DNA of 64,000 nt from the NCBI RefSeq assembly GCF_024137965.1, contig NZ_CP099975.1:682001-746000 (forward strand). Direction: 5' to 3'. A program made the position numbers and the translations under genes. The notes beneath the pieces are model-generated. The model was not told where the DNA came from, did no database searches, and saw nothing but the letters and a program-made list of their open reading frames with translations. The stretch comes from Halomonas sp. Y3 (GTDB lineage: Bacteria > Pseudomonadota > Gammaproteobacteria > Pseudomonadales > Halomonadaceae). Shown here piece after piece: positions 40,543 through 51,000 of the stretch. How positions within the stretch are numbered: position 1 is the stretch's first letter; every line of letters begins with the position of its first letter.

Positions 40543-40800
40543 TCAGCGTCTTTTGACATAGAGCCCGACCATGCAGAGCCCCACTCCGATCACCGACAGC
40601 AGCATGCCGCCGTTGACCAGCCAGGGGTAGCGCTGCAGCCAGGAGACGAAGGGCTGCGGGGTGTCACGGCACACCCTCTCCAGATAGTCCCAGTGGCCAC
40701 CCGAGAGCGTGCACTCCCGTACGCTCGAGTATTCCCAGAAGTAGACCCCCATCAACAGCAGGATGGGGGCGATCAGCAGCAGTAGTCCGAGTCTCAGCAT
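40543..40800 (-). CDS. Small membrane protein, unknown
   Basis: An 85-aa protein with two membrane segments (residues about 3-22, LRLGLLLLIAPILLLMGVYF, and about 63-82, LVNGGMLLSVIGVGLCMVGL). Between them is a hydrophilic loop with two Cys (C30, C44). GGAAAGCG precedes the ATG. It converges on aroE and follows the M48 protease gene by 36 bases. I do not recognise a family. Confidence 0.65.
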   Translation of the reverse strand: MLRLGLLLLIAPILLLMGVYFWEYSSVRECTLSGGHWDYLERVCRDTPQPFVSWLQRYPWLVNGGMLLSVIGVGLCMVGLYVKRR

Positions 40801-40836
40801 TCGCTTTCCAAAAATGAGTTGGGTCTCAGTGTTTTC

Positions 40837-41640
40837 CTAGGGGCGCAGGCAGTTGGGCGTCCGCCCCGCCTGGCGGGCGCGCTCGTAGCGGGCCACGGCG
40901 TCATCCATGTTGGCCTGGAGGCCGGCCATGCGCTGGCCCTGGCTCGGGTGGGTGGACATCCAGGCGGGCGGCCTCGCACCGCCGGCGGCCTCCATGTTCT
41001 GCCACAGCGTGACGCTGGCGCGGGGGTCGAAGCCGGCATCCGCCATCAGGCGCAGTCCGATCACGTCGGCCTCGCTCTCGTGGCGGCGCGAGAAGGGCAG
41101 CAGCACGCCATACTGGGCGCCCAGCCCCAGTGCCCCCATCATCTGCTCGCCGGCCGGCCCCTGCATGCCGGAGACCGAGGAGAGCACCGAGAGTCCGAGC
41201 TGGGTGGCGGTCTGGGTGGAGACCCGCTCGTTGGCGTGGCGGGCCAGCACGTGGCCCACCTCGTGGCCGATCACCGTGGCCAGCTGGTCCTGGGTTTCGG
41301 CGATGCGCAACAGACCGGTGTTGACCCCCATGTAGCCGCCGGGCAGGGCAAAGGCGTTGGCCTGATCCGACTCGAAGACGCGGATCTGCCAGTCCTGGGC
41401 GCGCTGCTGCTCCGGCGGCAGGGCGCCCACGATGGCATCGGCCACGCACTGCACATAGCGGTGGGTGGCGCCGCCCACGGTGGGCAGGTCCTGCTGGTAC
41501 TGCTCGAAGGCCTGGGCGCCCATCTGATTGAGCTGGGCGTCGGACACCAGGGTCAGCTGCTGTCGCCCGGTGGGCGAGGTGGCGCAGGCGGTGAGAGTCA
41601 GGCAGAGGGCACCGATGGCGAGGGGCTTGATCCAGCGCAT
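40837..41640 (-). CDS. M48-family metalloprotease lipoprotein
   Basis: A 267-aa lipoprotein: signal MRWIKPLAIGALCLTLTAC with lipobox LTAC. Zinc motif HEVGH (VIGHEVGHVLARHANERV) and the downstream ESEADVIGLRLMADAGFDP third-ligand motif are both present. Resembles LoiP/YcaL-type periplasmic proteases rather than the TPR-bearing BepA. Start 41640 is chosen for the signal peptide; the frame is open 24 codons further. Probably outer-membrane anchored and active in envelope quality control. Confidence 0.9.
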   Translation of the reverse strand: MRWIKPLAIGALCLTLTACATSPTGRQQLTLVSDAQLNQMGAQAFEQYQQDLPTVGGATHRYVQCVADAIVGALPPEQQRAQDWQIRVFESDQANAFALPGGYMGVNTGLLRIAETQDQLATVIGHEVGHVLARHANERVSTQTATQLGLSVLSSVSGMQGPAGEQMMGALGLGAQYGVLLPFSRRHESEADVIGLRLMADAGFDPRASVTLWQNMEAAGGARPPAWMSTHPSQGQRMAGLQANMDDAVARYERARQAGRTPNCLRP

Positions 41641-41768
41641 TGGGGGTCTCCTTGGCGGGCAAGCGGGAATCCAGACGCATGAGACGCTGGACGAGGCGTC
41701 GAAGTTCGCCACAAGATACCGGGAAGGATCTCAAGGTCAACCGCCTATCATACGGAGAAGGAGCCTTC

Positions 41769-42635
41769 ATGGACGCCGAGCTGACGCGCCGCCTGATAAA
41801 CCTGCTGGATCATGTGGAACACTGGCTGCCGCCGCCGCCCCAGGAGGTGGACTGGGCCCGTGATGTCGCGGCGCTCTGGCAGCGCCACAGCCTGGGCGGC
41901 CGGCTGCTGCCGGTGCCGCCGCGCGATGCCCTGAGCCTGGATGACCTGCTGGGCATCGAGCGCCAGAAGCTGGCGCTGGTGGACAACACCCGGGCCTTTC
42001 TCCAGGGCCTGCCGGCCAACCATGCGCTGCTGTGGGGCTCCCGGGGCAGCGGCAAGTCGTCGCTGATCCGGGCGCTGCTCAACTCCCTGGCCGATGAGGG
42101 GTTGAGGCTGGTGCAGGTGGATCGCCACGATCTCGCCGGCCTTCCCATGCTGGTCGCCCAGCTGCGCGACCAGCCGCACCGCTTCGTGGTCTACTGCGAC
42201 GACCTCTCCTTCGAGGGGCACGACGACGCCTACAAGGCGCTGAAGAGCGTGCTGGACGGTGCCCTGACCGGCCCGCCCCCCAACGTGCTGCTCTACGCCA
42301 CCTCCAACCGCCGCCACCTGCTGCCGGAATCCATGAGCGACAATGAGGGCTCACGGCTGGTGGGCGACGAGCTCCACCACGGCGACGCCGTGGAGGAGAA
42401 GATCTCGCTCTCCGATCGTTTCGGCCTGTGGCTGGGCTTCCACCCCTTCAATCAGGATGTCTACCTGGAGGCCTGCTGCCACTGGGTCACCCAGCTGGGC
42501 AGCCGCGAGGACTGGAGCGCCGAGGCCCGCGCCGAGGCCATTCGTTTCGCCACCCTGCGCGGCGGGCGCAGCGGCCGCGGCGCCTGGCAGTTCGCCACCC
42601 AGTGGGTGGGCCGCCGGCGCCTGCACGGGAAGTAG
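41769..42635 (+). CDS. DUF815-family AAA ATPase
   Basis: A 288-aa P-loop protein: Walker A WGSRGSGKSSLIRALL (near residue 93), Walker B VVYCDDLSFEG, and sensor-like LLYATSNRRHLLPE. The family is widespread and conserved but has no firm function. AAGGAG lies eight bases before the ATG at 41769. It is divergent from the M48 protease gene. Confidence 0.87.
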   Translation: MDAELTRRLINLLDHVEHWLPPPPQEVDWARDVAALWQRHSLGGRLLPVPPRDALSLDDLLGIERQKLALVDNTRAFLQGLPANHALLWGSRGSGKSSLIRALLNSLADEGLRLVQVDRHDLAGLPMLVAQLRDQPHRFVVYCDDLSFEGHDDAYKALKSVLDGALTGPPPNVLLYATSNRRHLLPESMSDNEGSRLVGDELHHGDAVEEKISLSDRFGLWLGFHPFNQDVYLEACCHWVTQLGSREDWSAEARAEAIRFATLRGGRSGRGAWQFATQWVGRRRLHGK

Positions 42636-42699
42636 GTATTACTCCTTGAGGGATGGCTGTATTGACGATGGTGGCATTTCGTCTGTAGATGCCGCCCTA

Positions 42700-42735
42700 G
42701 GGCCAGGCTCAATTTTCCCTTGAGGATCTGACCCC
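42700..42735. repeat. Degenerate REP-like hairpin
   Basis: An imperfect inverted repeat: GGGCCAGGCTCAA, a 7-base loop, then TTGAGGATCTGACCCC, in the 111-base gap between the DUF815 gene and the end of urtE. The second arm resembles common REP half-sites ending in GATCTGACCCC. It could also act as a weak bidirectional terminator. Confidence 0.4.
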
Positions 42736-42746
42736 GGTTGGGAGGC

Positions 42747-43439
42747 TCAAACGGAGAGGTAGGCGGTGATTTGCTCGGCGTTACAACCTTCCCGGGGGAC
42801 ATCGTGCACCATGTGGCCGGATTCGATGACCATCAGACGGTCGGCGACGTCCAGAGTGAAGCTCAGGATCTGTTCGGAGACCACGATGGTGATGTCGCGC
42901 ATTTTCTGGATGTCGTTCAGGGTCTGGGCAATCTCCTTGATGATGGAGGGCTGAATGCCCTCGGTGGGCTCGTCGAGCAGCAGCACCTTGGGCTCGGAGA
43001 CCAGCGCCCTGGCGATGGCGAGCTGCTGCTGCTGCCCGCCCGAGAGGTTGCCGCCCTTGCGGTGGCGCATCTCGTGCAGTACCGGAAACATCGAGAAGAT
43101 CTCGTCCGGGATACGACTGCGCTGGGTGGCGGTCTCGAGCCCGGCCTGGATATTCTCCAGCACCGTGAGATGAGAAAATATCATTCGGCCCTGGGGCACA
43201 TAGGCCAGGCCCGCCGCGACCCGGGCGTGGGAAGGCAGCCCGGTGAGCTCCTGGCCGTCGAGCACAATGCTGCCGGCCGTGTGCTTGAGAATGCCGATCA
43301 GGGTCTTGAACGTCGTGGTCTTGCCCATGCCGTTGCGACCCATGATCGCCAGCGTCTCGTTCTGGCGGGCGACGAAGTCGACGCCATGGATCACCTCGCT
43401 CTGTCCATAGCTGACCTTGAGACCTGAGACTTCCAGCAT
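42747..43439 (-). CDS. urtE: Urea/amide ABC transporter ATP-binding protein UrtE
   Basis: A 230-aa LivF-type ATPase: Walker A MGRNGMGKTTTFKTL, signature NLSGGQQQQLAIARAL, Walker B VLLLDEPTEGIQPS. The four-Gln signature and TEGIQPSIIKEI are typical of UrtE. It is the last gene of the five-gene minus-strand importer operon urtABCDE, 42 bases after urtD. The neighbouring amidase and formamidase genes suggest that amides may be carried as well as, or instead of, urea. Confidence 0.92.
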   Translation of the reverse strand: MLEVSGLKVSYGQSEVIHGVDFVARQNETLAIMGRNGMGKTTTFKTLIGILKHTAGSIVLDGQELTGLPSHARVAAGLAYVPQGRMIFSHLTVLENIQAGLETATQRSRIPDEIFSMFPVLHEMRHRKGGNLSGGQQQQLAIARALVSEPKVLLLDEPTEGIQPSIIKEIAQTLNDIQKMRDITIVVSEQILSFTLDVADRLMVIESGHMVHDVPREGCNAEQITAYLSV

Positions 43440-43481
43440 CGCTAACTCCTTGGGGGCCCTCGCCTTGGCGGGCGCCCCGGT

Positions 43482-44228
43482 TCAGTGGCCCAGATAGACG
43501 TCGATCACACGCCGGTCCGACTGCACGGTCTCCATATCGCCCTCGGCGAGAATGGTGCCCTGGTGCAATACCGTGACCTTGCGCCCGATCTGCTTGACGA
43601 AATTCATGTCGTGCTCGATAACGATGATGGAGTGCTTTCCGGCCAGGCGGTTGAGCAGTTCAGCCGTAAGCTCGCGCTCCCGGGCACTCATCCCGGCGAT
43701 GGGCTCATCGAGCATCAAGAGCGCCGGGTCCTGCATCAGCAGCATGCCGATCTCCAGCCACTGCTTCTGGCCATGGCTGAGCAGTCCTGCCTCCGTCTCC
43801 AGCGCCTCGGCGAGCAGCACCACGCTGGCAATCTCGTGGGTCTTCTCCCGGAGCGCCTCATCGCGCTTGAAGGCCACGGCCCCCCAGACCCCTCGGCCCC
43901 GGGGATAGGAGACCTCCAGGTTCTCGCGCACCGTCAGGCTGTCGTAGATCGACGGCGTCTGGAACTTGCGGCCGACACCCTCCCAGACGATGCGATGCTC
44001 CGGCAGCTTGGTCAGCTCCTTGCCGCGAAACTTGATCGAGCCCTCGGTGGGCTTGGTCTTGCCGCAGATCAGATCCAGCAGCGTGGTCTTGCCCGCCCCA
44101 TTGGGGCCGATCACTACCCTCAGCTCCTTCTCATCCATGTAGAAGTTGAGGCCGTTGATGGCCTTGAAGCCGTCGAAAGAGACGGTCAGGTCTTCCACCG
44201 CCAGAAGAAAATCCGTATTGCTGCTCAT
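43482..44228 (-). CDS. urtD: Urea/amide ABC transporter ATP-binding protein UrtD
   Basis: A 248-aa LivG-type ATPase: Walker A GPNGAGKTTLLDLICG, signature LLSHGQKQWLEIGMLL (the SHGQKQ form typical of UrtD), Walker B LLMLDEPIAGMS, and H-loop IVIEHDMNFV. Its ATG overlaps the restored stop of urtC by ATGA, which supports the frameshift reading of urtC. Confidence 0.93.
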   Translation of the reverse strand: MSSNTDFLLAVEDLTVSFDGFKAINGLNFYMDEKELRVVIGPNGAGKTTLLDLICGKTKPTEGSIKFRGKELTKLPEHRIVWEGVGRKFQTPSIYDSLTVRENLEVSYPRGRGVWGAVAFKRDEALREKTHEIASVVLLAEALETEAGLLSHGQKQWLEIGMLLMQDPALLMLDEPIAGMSARERELTAELLNRLAGKHSIIVIEHDMNFVKQIGRKVTVLHQGTILAEGDMETVQSDRRVIDVYLGH

Positions 44229-44277
44229 GAGCGTGCCTCCGAGGGCTGCGAAGATGGGGCATCGGGCGCGCGACGGG

Positions 44278-45354
44278 TCAGCAGGCGGCGCGCCCTAGGC
44301 GCATATTTCTCGTAGAGCCCGGCCAGGCCATGGGCAGGAAGAGCACCACCACGATAAACACCGTGCCCATCAGGAAGAGCCAGAGCTGGGGGTAGGCCTC
44401 GGCGAAGGCGATGCGCAGGAAGCCGATGGCCAGGGCGCCATACACGGCCCCGATCAGCGACAGCCGCCCCCCGACCGCCGCGAAGATGACGAACTCGATG
44501 GAGGGGATGATGCCGATCAGCGACGGCGACATGAAACCTTCCTGCAAGGTGAACATGGCGCCGCCGATCGCCGAGAAGGTGGCGGCGATGCAGAAGGCAA
44601 AGGCCTTGAAGTTGGCGACGTCGTAGCCCGAGAAGCGCACTCGATCCTCGCGGTCGCGCATGGCGATAAGGATGCGCCCGAACTTGGTGTGCAGCAGCCA
44701 CTTGCCCAGCACAATCACCGCCAGCAGCAGCACCGCGGTGATGAAGTAGAGCGTCACCAAGGCCTCGTCGGTGTTGATGCTCCAGCCCTTGAGGGTGCGC
44801 AGGTCGGTGATGCCGTTGGCGCCGCCGGTAAAGCCCTGCTGCGCCACCAGCAGGATGGTGAGAATGACCACCAGGGCCTGGGTGATGATGGCAAAGTAGA
44901 CACCGCTGACGCGGCGCTTGAACATCGCGATGCCCATCAGGTAGGCGAAGGCCGCCGGCAGCACCAGGATGGCCAGCAGGGTGAAGGTGAGGCTGTGGAA
45001 GGGGACCCAGAACCAGGGCAGCTCGGTCAGACGGTTCCAGTCCATGAAATCCGGGATGCCGGGAGTGGTCTGGATGGCGGTGGCCTCCGGGGTCGAGGCC
45101 TCCAGCTTCAGAAACATGGCCATGCAGTAGCCGCCGATGCCGAAGAAGATCCCCTGCCCCAGGCTCAGGATGCCGCCATAGCCCCAACACAGCACCAGAC
45201 CCACGGCGACGAAGCTGAAACTCAGGAAGCGGCCGGTGAGGTTCAGCTGATCCACCCCCATGGCCAGCGGGAAGACGATCAGGATCAGGGCGGCCAGCAC
45301 AAGCAGGCTGACCAGCCCATTCCTGCCATCGAGAAAATCCAGTTTCGCGTTCAT
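44278..45354 (-). CDS. urtC: Urea/amide ABC transporter permease UrtC, C-terminus frameshifted
   Basis: As read, 358 aa: a LivM-type inner-membrane permease with about ten membrane segments and a permease loop (MRDREDRVRFSGYDVANFK). The last 15 residues (AWPGSTRNMRLGRAAC) are unlike the family. One base missing in the C-run near 44335 would give a tail with GLAGLYEKYAPRARRLL and a stop at 44225, exactly overlapping the urtD start. The restored protein has 376 aa. The loss affects only the cytoplasmic tail, so the product may still work, but coupling to urtD translation would be altered. Confidence 0.88.
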   Translation of the reverse strand: MNAKLDFLDGRNGLVSLLVLAALILIVFPLAMGVDQLNLTGRFLSFSFVAVGLVLCWGYGGILSLGQGIFFGIGGYCMAMFLKLEASTPEATAIQTTPGIPDFMDWNRLTELPWFWVPFHSLTFTLLAILVLPAAFAYLMGIAMFKRRVSGVYFAIITQALVVILTILLVAQQGFTGGANGITDLRTLKGWSINTDEALVTLYFITAVLLLAVIVLGKWLLHTKFGRILIAMRDREDRVRFSGYDVANFKAFAFCIAATFSAIGGAMFTLQEGFMSPSLIGIIPSIEFVIFAAVGGRLSLIGAVYGALAIGFLRIAFAEAYPQLWLFLMGTVFIVVVLFLPMAWPGSTRNMRLGRAAC

Positions 45355-45380
45355 GGTCAGATTCCTCCTGCCCGGCTCGC

Positions 45381-46304
45381 CTAACGGCGCACCTTGCTGG
45401 CAAAGAGCCCTTGCGGGCGGATCATGAGGATGGCGACGACGATCAGCAAGGTAATCACCTTGCCCATGGAGCCACCGATGAAGAAGTCGAGCACCGATTG
45501 CCCCTGGGCGATGGTGAAGGCCGAGGCGACCGTGCCGAGCAGGCTTCCCGCGCCGCCGAACACCACCACCAGGAAGGTATCGACGATATAGAGAGACCCG
45601 CTGGTGGGGCCGGTGGAGGAGATGGTGGTAAAGGCCGCACCGGCAATCCCGGCGATGCCGCAGCCGAGTGCAAACGTCAGGCGGTCGACGCCTCGGGTGT
45701 TGATACCTACGGCGCCGGCCATTTCACGGTTGGCGGTGGCGCAGCGCACGCGCAGCCCCCAGCGGGAGCGAAACAGGAGCCAGGCGATGCCTAGGGTGAC
45801 CACTAGGGTGAGCCCCATGATCGCCAGGCCGTTGATCGGAATGTCGATCATCATCGTCGGTCGATAGGAGCCCTGCAGCCAGTCCGGCAGGCGGACGCTG
45901 ACCTCACGGGCCCCGAAGCCGGAGCGAAAGGCCTGCTGCATGATCAGCGCCAGCCCCCAGGTGGCCAGCAGTGTATCCAGGGGACGGTGGTAGAGATGCC
46001 GAATCAGCACGAACTCGACCACCCAGCCGACGATAAAGGCGACCAGGAAGGCGAAGGGAATGGCCAGGATCAGGTAGTAGTCCATCATCCACGGCATCTG
46101 CGCCGAGACAAAGGTAGAGAAGAGATAGGTGGCGTAGGCGCCGATCACCATGAACTCGCCATGGGCCATATTGATCACGCGCATCTGCCCGTAAATGATC
46201 GCCAGGCCCAGCGCCATCAACAGCAGGACACTGAAGAAGCTCAGGCCGGCGAAGCCCTGCATGGCGAAGATCGCCATCAACTCCTGAGTCGTGAAATCAC
46301 TCAT
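45381..46304 (-). CDS. urtB: Urea/amide ABC transporter permease UrtB
   Basis: A 307-aa LivH-type permease: GLAIIYGQMRVINMAHGEFMVIGAY at the N-terminus (typical of UrtB) and the loop RCATANREMAGAVGINT. About eight membrane segments. It pairs with UrtC in the inner membrane. The spacing to urtC is 26 bases. Confidence 0.93.
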   Translation of the reverse strand: MSDFTTQELMAIFAMQGFAGLSFFSVLLLMALGLAIIYGQMRVINMAHGEFMVIGAYATYLFSTFVSAQMPWMMDYYLILAIPFAFLVAFIVGWVVEFVLIRHLYHRPLDTLLATWGLALIMQQAFRSGFGAREVSVRLPDWLQGSYRPTMMIDIPINGLAIMGLTLVVTLGIAWLLFRSRWGLRVRCATANREMAGAVGINTRGVDRLTFALGCGIAGIAGAAFTTISSTGPTSGSLYIVDTFLVVVFGGAGSLLGTVASAFTIAQGQSVLDFFIGGSMGKVITLLIVVAILMIRPQGLFASKVRR

Positions 46305-46416
46305 TGGATGAGTCTCCGTAGGTCATGACGCCCGAGGTTCCGCGAAAAGCGCTTGAGTGGGACCATTGACGGCACCGGGGAGGCACCAGGCAGTGCCACC
46401 CCGGTATCGCTGGACC

Positions 46417-47709
46417 TTACTGATAGCCTTCGGGGAAGGGGTTGGGTTCGATCATTTCGGGGGACTCCCACACCACCTCGGCCTGGCCGTCGCCGTTCCA
46501 CTTGCCGATGCGGGTATAGCTCCACAGGTGATGGTTGGGATGCACTTTCACATAGCCTTCCGGTGCGGTGGTGATCTCGATACCCGGCAGATGCTCGCGA
46601 ATCTTGTCGATATCGAAGCTGCCGGCACGCTCGACCGCTTCCTTCCAGATCCAGGGGCCGAGATAGGCGGCCTGAGTCACATCGCCGATCACGCTATCCT
46701 CGCCCCAGCGCTCCTTGAAGGCCTGGACAAACGCCTGATTATTCTCGTTGTCGAGACTCTGGAAGTACTTCATGGCCGAGTAGAAACCTTCGACGTTCTC
46801 ACCGCCGATCCCCAGCACTTCATCCTCGGTCACGGAGATGGCAAGCACATTCTGGCTCTCGCCATTGATGCCGGCCGCGTTGAGCTGGCGGTGCCAGGCA
46901 ACGTTGGAGCCCCCTACCACGGCATGGAAGATCATGTCTGGCCGGCGCAGGCGGATGCGGTTGATGGCCGAGCCGAAGGAGGTGTGGCCCAGGGCGTAAT
47001 AATCCTCGCCCACCACTTCTCCCCCCAGCACGTCCTCGATGTGAATGCGGGCGATCTTCATCGAGGTGCGCGGCCAGATGTAGTCGGAGCCGATCAGATA
47101 GAAGCTACGCGCGCCCTTCTCGTTCCAGGCCCAATCGATACCGGCAAGAATCTGCTGGGTGGCCTCCTGGCCGGTATAGACCACGTTGGGTGACTGTTCG
47201 AGCCCCTCATAGAAGGTCGGATAGAAGAGCATGCCGTTCTCACGCTCGAACACCGGTAGAATCGCCTTGCGTGACGCCGAGGTCCAGGCGCCGAAGACGG
47301 CAGCCACGTTATCCTGGCGGAGCAGCTTGCGGGAGCGGTCGGCGAAGGTCGGCCAGTCGCTGGCGCCATCTTCCAGGATAATTTCGATCTGGCGGCCCAG
47401 CACGCCGCCCATCTCATTGATCTGCTCGATGGCCAGGGTTTCCGCTTCGACGGAGCCGGTTTCACTGATGGCCATGGTGCCGGAAAGCGAGTGCAGAATG
47501 CCCACCTTCACGGTGTCATCGGTAACGGCCAGCCCGGTCGTATTGACCTCGGCAGTGGGCCATTCGGAGTTGGCCTGGGCGGTGGTGCTGAAACTGAGCG
47601 ACAACGCCACTGGGGCGGCAATCAGACTGCTGACGAGGGTGCGACGCAGCCGTTTGAATAGTCGATCCTGCTCTGAAGAACGATAACGCTCTGAGGAACG
47701 AAGAGACAT
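46417..47709 (-). CDS. urtA: Urea/short-chain amide ABC transporter substrate-binding protein UrtA
   Basis: A 430-aa periplasmic binding protein: basic N-terminus and signal sequence (RRTLVSSLIAAPVALSLSF, cleavage after AQA), then VKVGILHSLSGTMAISE, VFGAWTSASRKAILP, YPTFYEGLEQSPNVVYTG, all UrtA/AmiC/FmdD-type. The start at 47709 is preferred because CAGGAG lies six bases upstream; an ATG seven codons earlier lacks it. First gene of the operon, divergent from the sensor kinase, with a palindromic operator in the shared region. Confidence 0.92.
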   Translation of the reverse strand: MSLRSSERYRSSEQDRLFKRLRRTLVSSLIAAPVALSLSFSTTAQANSEWPTAEVNTTGLAVTDDTVKVGILHSLSGTMAISETGSVEAETLAIEQINEMGGVLGRQIEIILEDGASDWPTFADRSRKLLRQDNVAAVFGAWTSASRKAILPVFERENGMLFYPTFYEGLEQSPNVVYTGQEATQQILAGIDWAWNEKGARSFYLIGSDYIWPRTSMKIARIHIEDVLGGEVVGEDYYALGHTSFGSAINRIRLRRPDMIFHAVVGGSNVAWHRQLNAAGINGESQNVLAISVTEDEVLGIGGENVEGFYSAMKYFQSLDNENNQAFVQAFKERWGEDSVIGDVTQAAYLGPWIWKEAVERAGSFDIDKIREHLPGIEITTAPEGYVKVHPNHHLWSYTRIGKWNGDGQAEVVWESPEMIEPNPFPEGYQ

Positions 47710-48026
47710 CCCGGACTCCTGGGGCTGCATGGTGACAGCCAGTTGCGGAAAGTTGCGGATAAGCAGTGGCCGAATACTGCTTCGACGCTAGGAAGCTTCG
47801 TCCCTTGCTGCGCTGCGGAACAATACGTCGATTAACGTATGGTGACGGCTAGGAGACGCAGGCAGAGTCTGCGAGTAGAAACCGAAGAACCGCCCACACG
47901 GTCGGCGCCGGCGATCAGGGCATGCTTATTGCATCTTGAGGTTGCTGGCCATTGTCTGCCGATGGCCTTTCGTCCAGGCCATCCCATATCAGCGATGACG
48001 CGGCTGTTCACCCCGGGAGCCCAAGC
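47710..48026. other. 317-bp divergent control region between urtA and the sensor kinase
   Basis: No gene is seen. It contains the palindrome at 47824-47839 and a tandem 10-base repeat AGTTGCGGA(A/T) at 47741-47760, between that palindrome and the urtA start. GGGAG at 48014-48018 serves the GTG start of the kinase gene. No sigma-54 site of the form TGGCAC-N5-TTGC was found. Confidence 0.6.
47824..47839. promoter_or_regulatory. Amide-regulon operator, copy 1
   Basis: TACGTCGATTAACGTA: arms TACGT/ACGTA with a 6-base centre. Copy 1 of three matching TACGTYRAYTRACGTA. It lies 115 bases upstream of urtA (minus strand) and 187 bases upstream of the kinase start (plus strand). Confidence 0.75.
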
Positions 48027-51000
48027 GTGACACGACCCTATTGCTCTGCCTCTTCTTCACCGCCGGATGACGACCCTGCGGCCCAGGCCCGCCAGTGGGA
48101 GGCCATTCCCTCGGCCCCCCTCCTTCCGGAAGAGGGGGCGCCAGGAGATGCGACGTTGGGCGATGGCCTGTCGAGGGCCCAGCGCGTGCCGCGGGTGCGG
48201 CGCACCTACAACCAGTGGGTAGCCAATCAGACTCTGGAGGACTATGCGCTGCGCTTTACCGCCAAGCGGGCACGGCGCTTCTCCTGTTTCCAGGTGGCCA
48301 ATACCGCCCTGGGCGCCGTCTCCTTCCTGGCGCTCGAAGCGGTCGGTGGCGTGATTACCGTGCTCTACGGCTTTCACAACGCGGTCCTGGCGATCCTGGC
48401 GGTGTCGGCGCTGATTTTCCTGACCGGTCTGCCCATCGCCTATCATGCCGCCCGCTCTGGCCTGGATATCGACCTGCTCACCCGCGGCGCCGGCTTCGGC
48501 TATATCGGCTCCACGATCACGTCGCTGATCTATGCGTCCTTCACCTTCATCTTCTTTGCCATCGAAGCCGCCATCCTGGCCCTGCTCCTGGAGATGTGGT
48601 TCGGCCTGCCACTGTGGGCGGGTTATAGCCTGAGCGCCGTGGCCGTGATCCCTTTAGTGACTCACGGCATCACTCTGATCAGCCGCTTCCAGTCGCTGAC
48701 CCAGCCGGTCTGGCTGGCGCTGCACCTGCTGCCCTTCCTGGCTCTGGGGGTGCATGGCCAGCTCGACCTGACGGGCTGGATGGGCGTTACAGGCAGCCAT
48801 TCCGAGGCGGACGGCGGCTTCAATTTGCTGCTTTTTGGTGCAGCCTCGGCGGTGATCTTCGCCTTGGTGGCACAGATCGGCGAACAGGTGGACTACTTGC
48901 GCTTCCTGCCGCGGGATTCCGGCAAGGGGCGGCTGGGCTGGTGGCTGGCGCTGATCGCGGCGGGGCCCGGGTGGATCATCCCAGGGGCACTGAAGATGCT
49001 GCTGGGATCGTTCCTGGCCTATTTCGTGCTCAGCCTGGGGGGCACCGAGCAGCAGGCGACCGACCCCAACAGCATGTACCTGGCCGCCTTTCAGTTCGTG
49101 ACCCTCAATGCCGAGCTGGCCATGCTGCTGACCGGTCTATTCGTGATCCTGTCGCAGATGAAGATCAACGTGACCAACGCCTATGCCGGCTCCATTGCCT
49201 GGTCGAACTTCTTCTCGCGGCTCACCCGCAGCCATCCCGGGCGGGTAGTCTGGCTGGTGTTCAACGTCGCCATTGCACTGTTGCTGATGCAGATCGGCAT
49301 CTACAAGGCGCTGGAGCAGATCCTCAGCCTCTATTGCCTGGTGGCCGTGGCCTGGGTCGGGACCCTGGTCGCTGATCTGCTGATCAACAAGCCCCTGGGC
49401 CTGAGCCCCGCGCATCTCGAGTTCAAGCGCGCCCATCTGCACGACGTCAACCCGGTGGGAGTGGTCTCCATGCTACTGTCGCTGCTGCTGGGCGTGACAG
49501 CGTTCATCGGCCTGTTCGGCGAGACGGCTCGGGCCCTGGCGCCTTTCCTTGCGCTGGGGCTGCCGTTTCTCACCGCCCCGCTGATCGCTCTGATCACCGG
49601 CGGCCGCTACTACATCGCCCGCACACCCAAAGCAGACTGGGAGGCCAGAGATGTGATCCGCTGCTCGGTGTGTGAGCACGGCCTCGAGTCGGAGGACATG
49701 GCCGAATGCCCGGCCTACGGCGGGCCCATCTGCTCGCTGTGCTGTTCGCTGGATGCCCGCTGCAACGACCTCTGCAAGCCCGAGGCGCGCCTGTCGCTGC
49801 AGACCCTGGCGGTGCTCAATGTCCTGCTGCCGCCGCAGATGGTGGACCGCCTGCATTCACGCTTCGGCAAGTACCTCTTCCTGCTGCTGGTGATGGTGCT
49901 GGTGGTGGGGTCGTCGCTGGCGGTGATCTATGTGCAGGCGACCCTGGATGACCGGCTATATGCCGAGGTGGTGGCGGCGACACTCTGGCAGACCTTCTTC
50001 ATCCTGTTCCTGATCGCTGGCGTCGTCGCCTGGCTGATCGTCCTGGCCCACGAGAGCCGGGTCGCTGCGGAGCAGGAGTCGCGCTATCAGAATGATCTGC
50101 TCATGGCGGAAATCGACGCCCATGAGCGCACCGATCTGGAGCTGCAGAAAGCCAAGGAGGTAGCCGAGGCGGCGAACATGGCCAAGAGCCGTTATATGGT
50201 GGGCATGAGCCATGAGCTGCGTACCCCACTGAACACGGTCCTGGGCTATGCCCAGCTGCTGGAGCGAGATACCGCGCTATCGCCTCTCCACCGCAACTCC
50301 GTCCAGGTACTGCGACATAGTGCCGAGCACCTCTCCGGACTGATCGACGGCGTTCTGGATATCTCGCGTATCGAGGCCGGGCGACTGGAGCTGCACCGCG
50401 AAGAGGTCAATATTCGCGAACTACTCGAGCAGCTGGTGCAGATCTTCCGGCGCCAGGCAGAGGAGAAGGGACTATCGCTGACCTTCCACTGCGCCGAGCG
50501 CCTCCCGGGCATGGTCTATACCGACGAACGCCGGCTGCGTCAGGTATTGATCAACCTGCTCTCCAATGCGGTGAAATTCACCGACGAGGGCGGCATTCGC
50601 TTCTACGTGGACTATGGCAGCCAGGTGGCGACCTTCCAGGTCTGCGATACCGGCTTGGGCATTCCGGCTTCACAGCTCGACAGCATCTTCAAGCCCTTCG
50701 AGCGAGTGGCACCCAGCCAGGGTGCCGCCCGCTCGGGCATGGGCATCGGCCTGACCATCACCAAGCTGCTGGCCGAGATCATGGGGGGCAGCATCGAGGC
50801 GAAGAGCGAGCTGGGGGTGGGCAGTGAGTTCCGGGTGCGGCTGATGCTCTCGGCGGTGCCTCAGGTGCTGCGACCTAATGCGCCGCCGCGCCGCATCGTC
50901 GGCTACCGGGGGACGCGGTGCAGCGTGCTGATCGCCGATGACGAGGCGCCACATCGCCACCTGCTGGCGGAATTTCTGGATGATCTGGGCTTCAGGGTGC

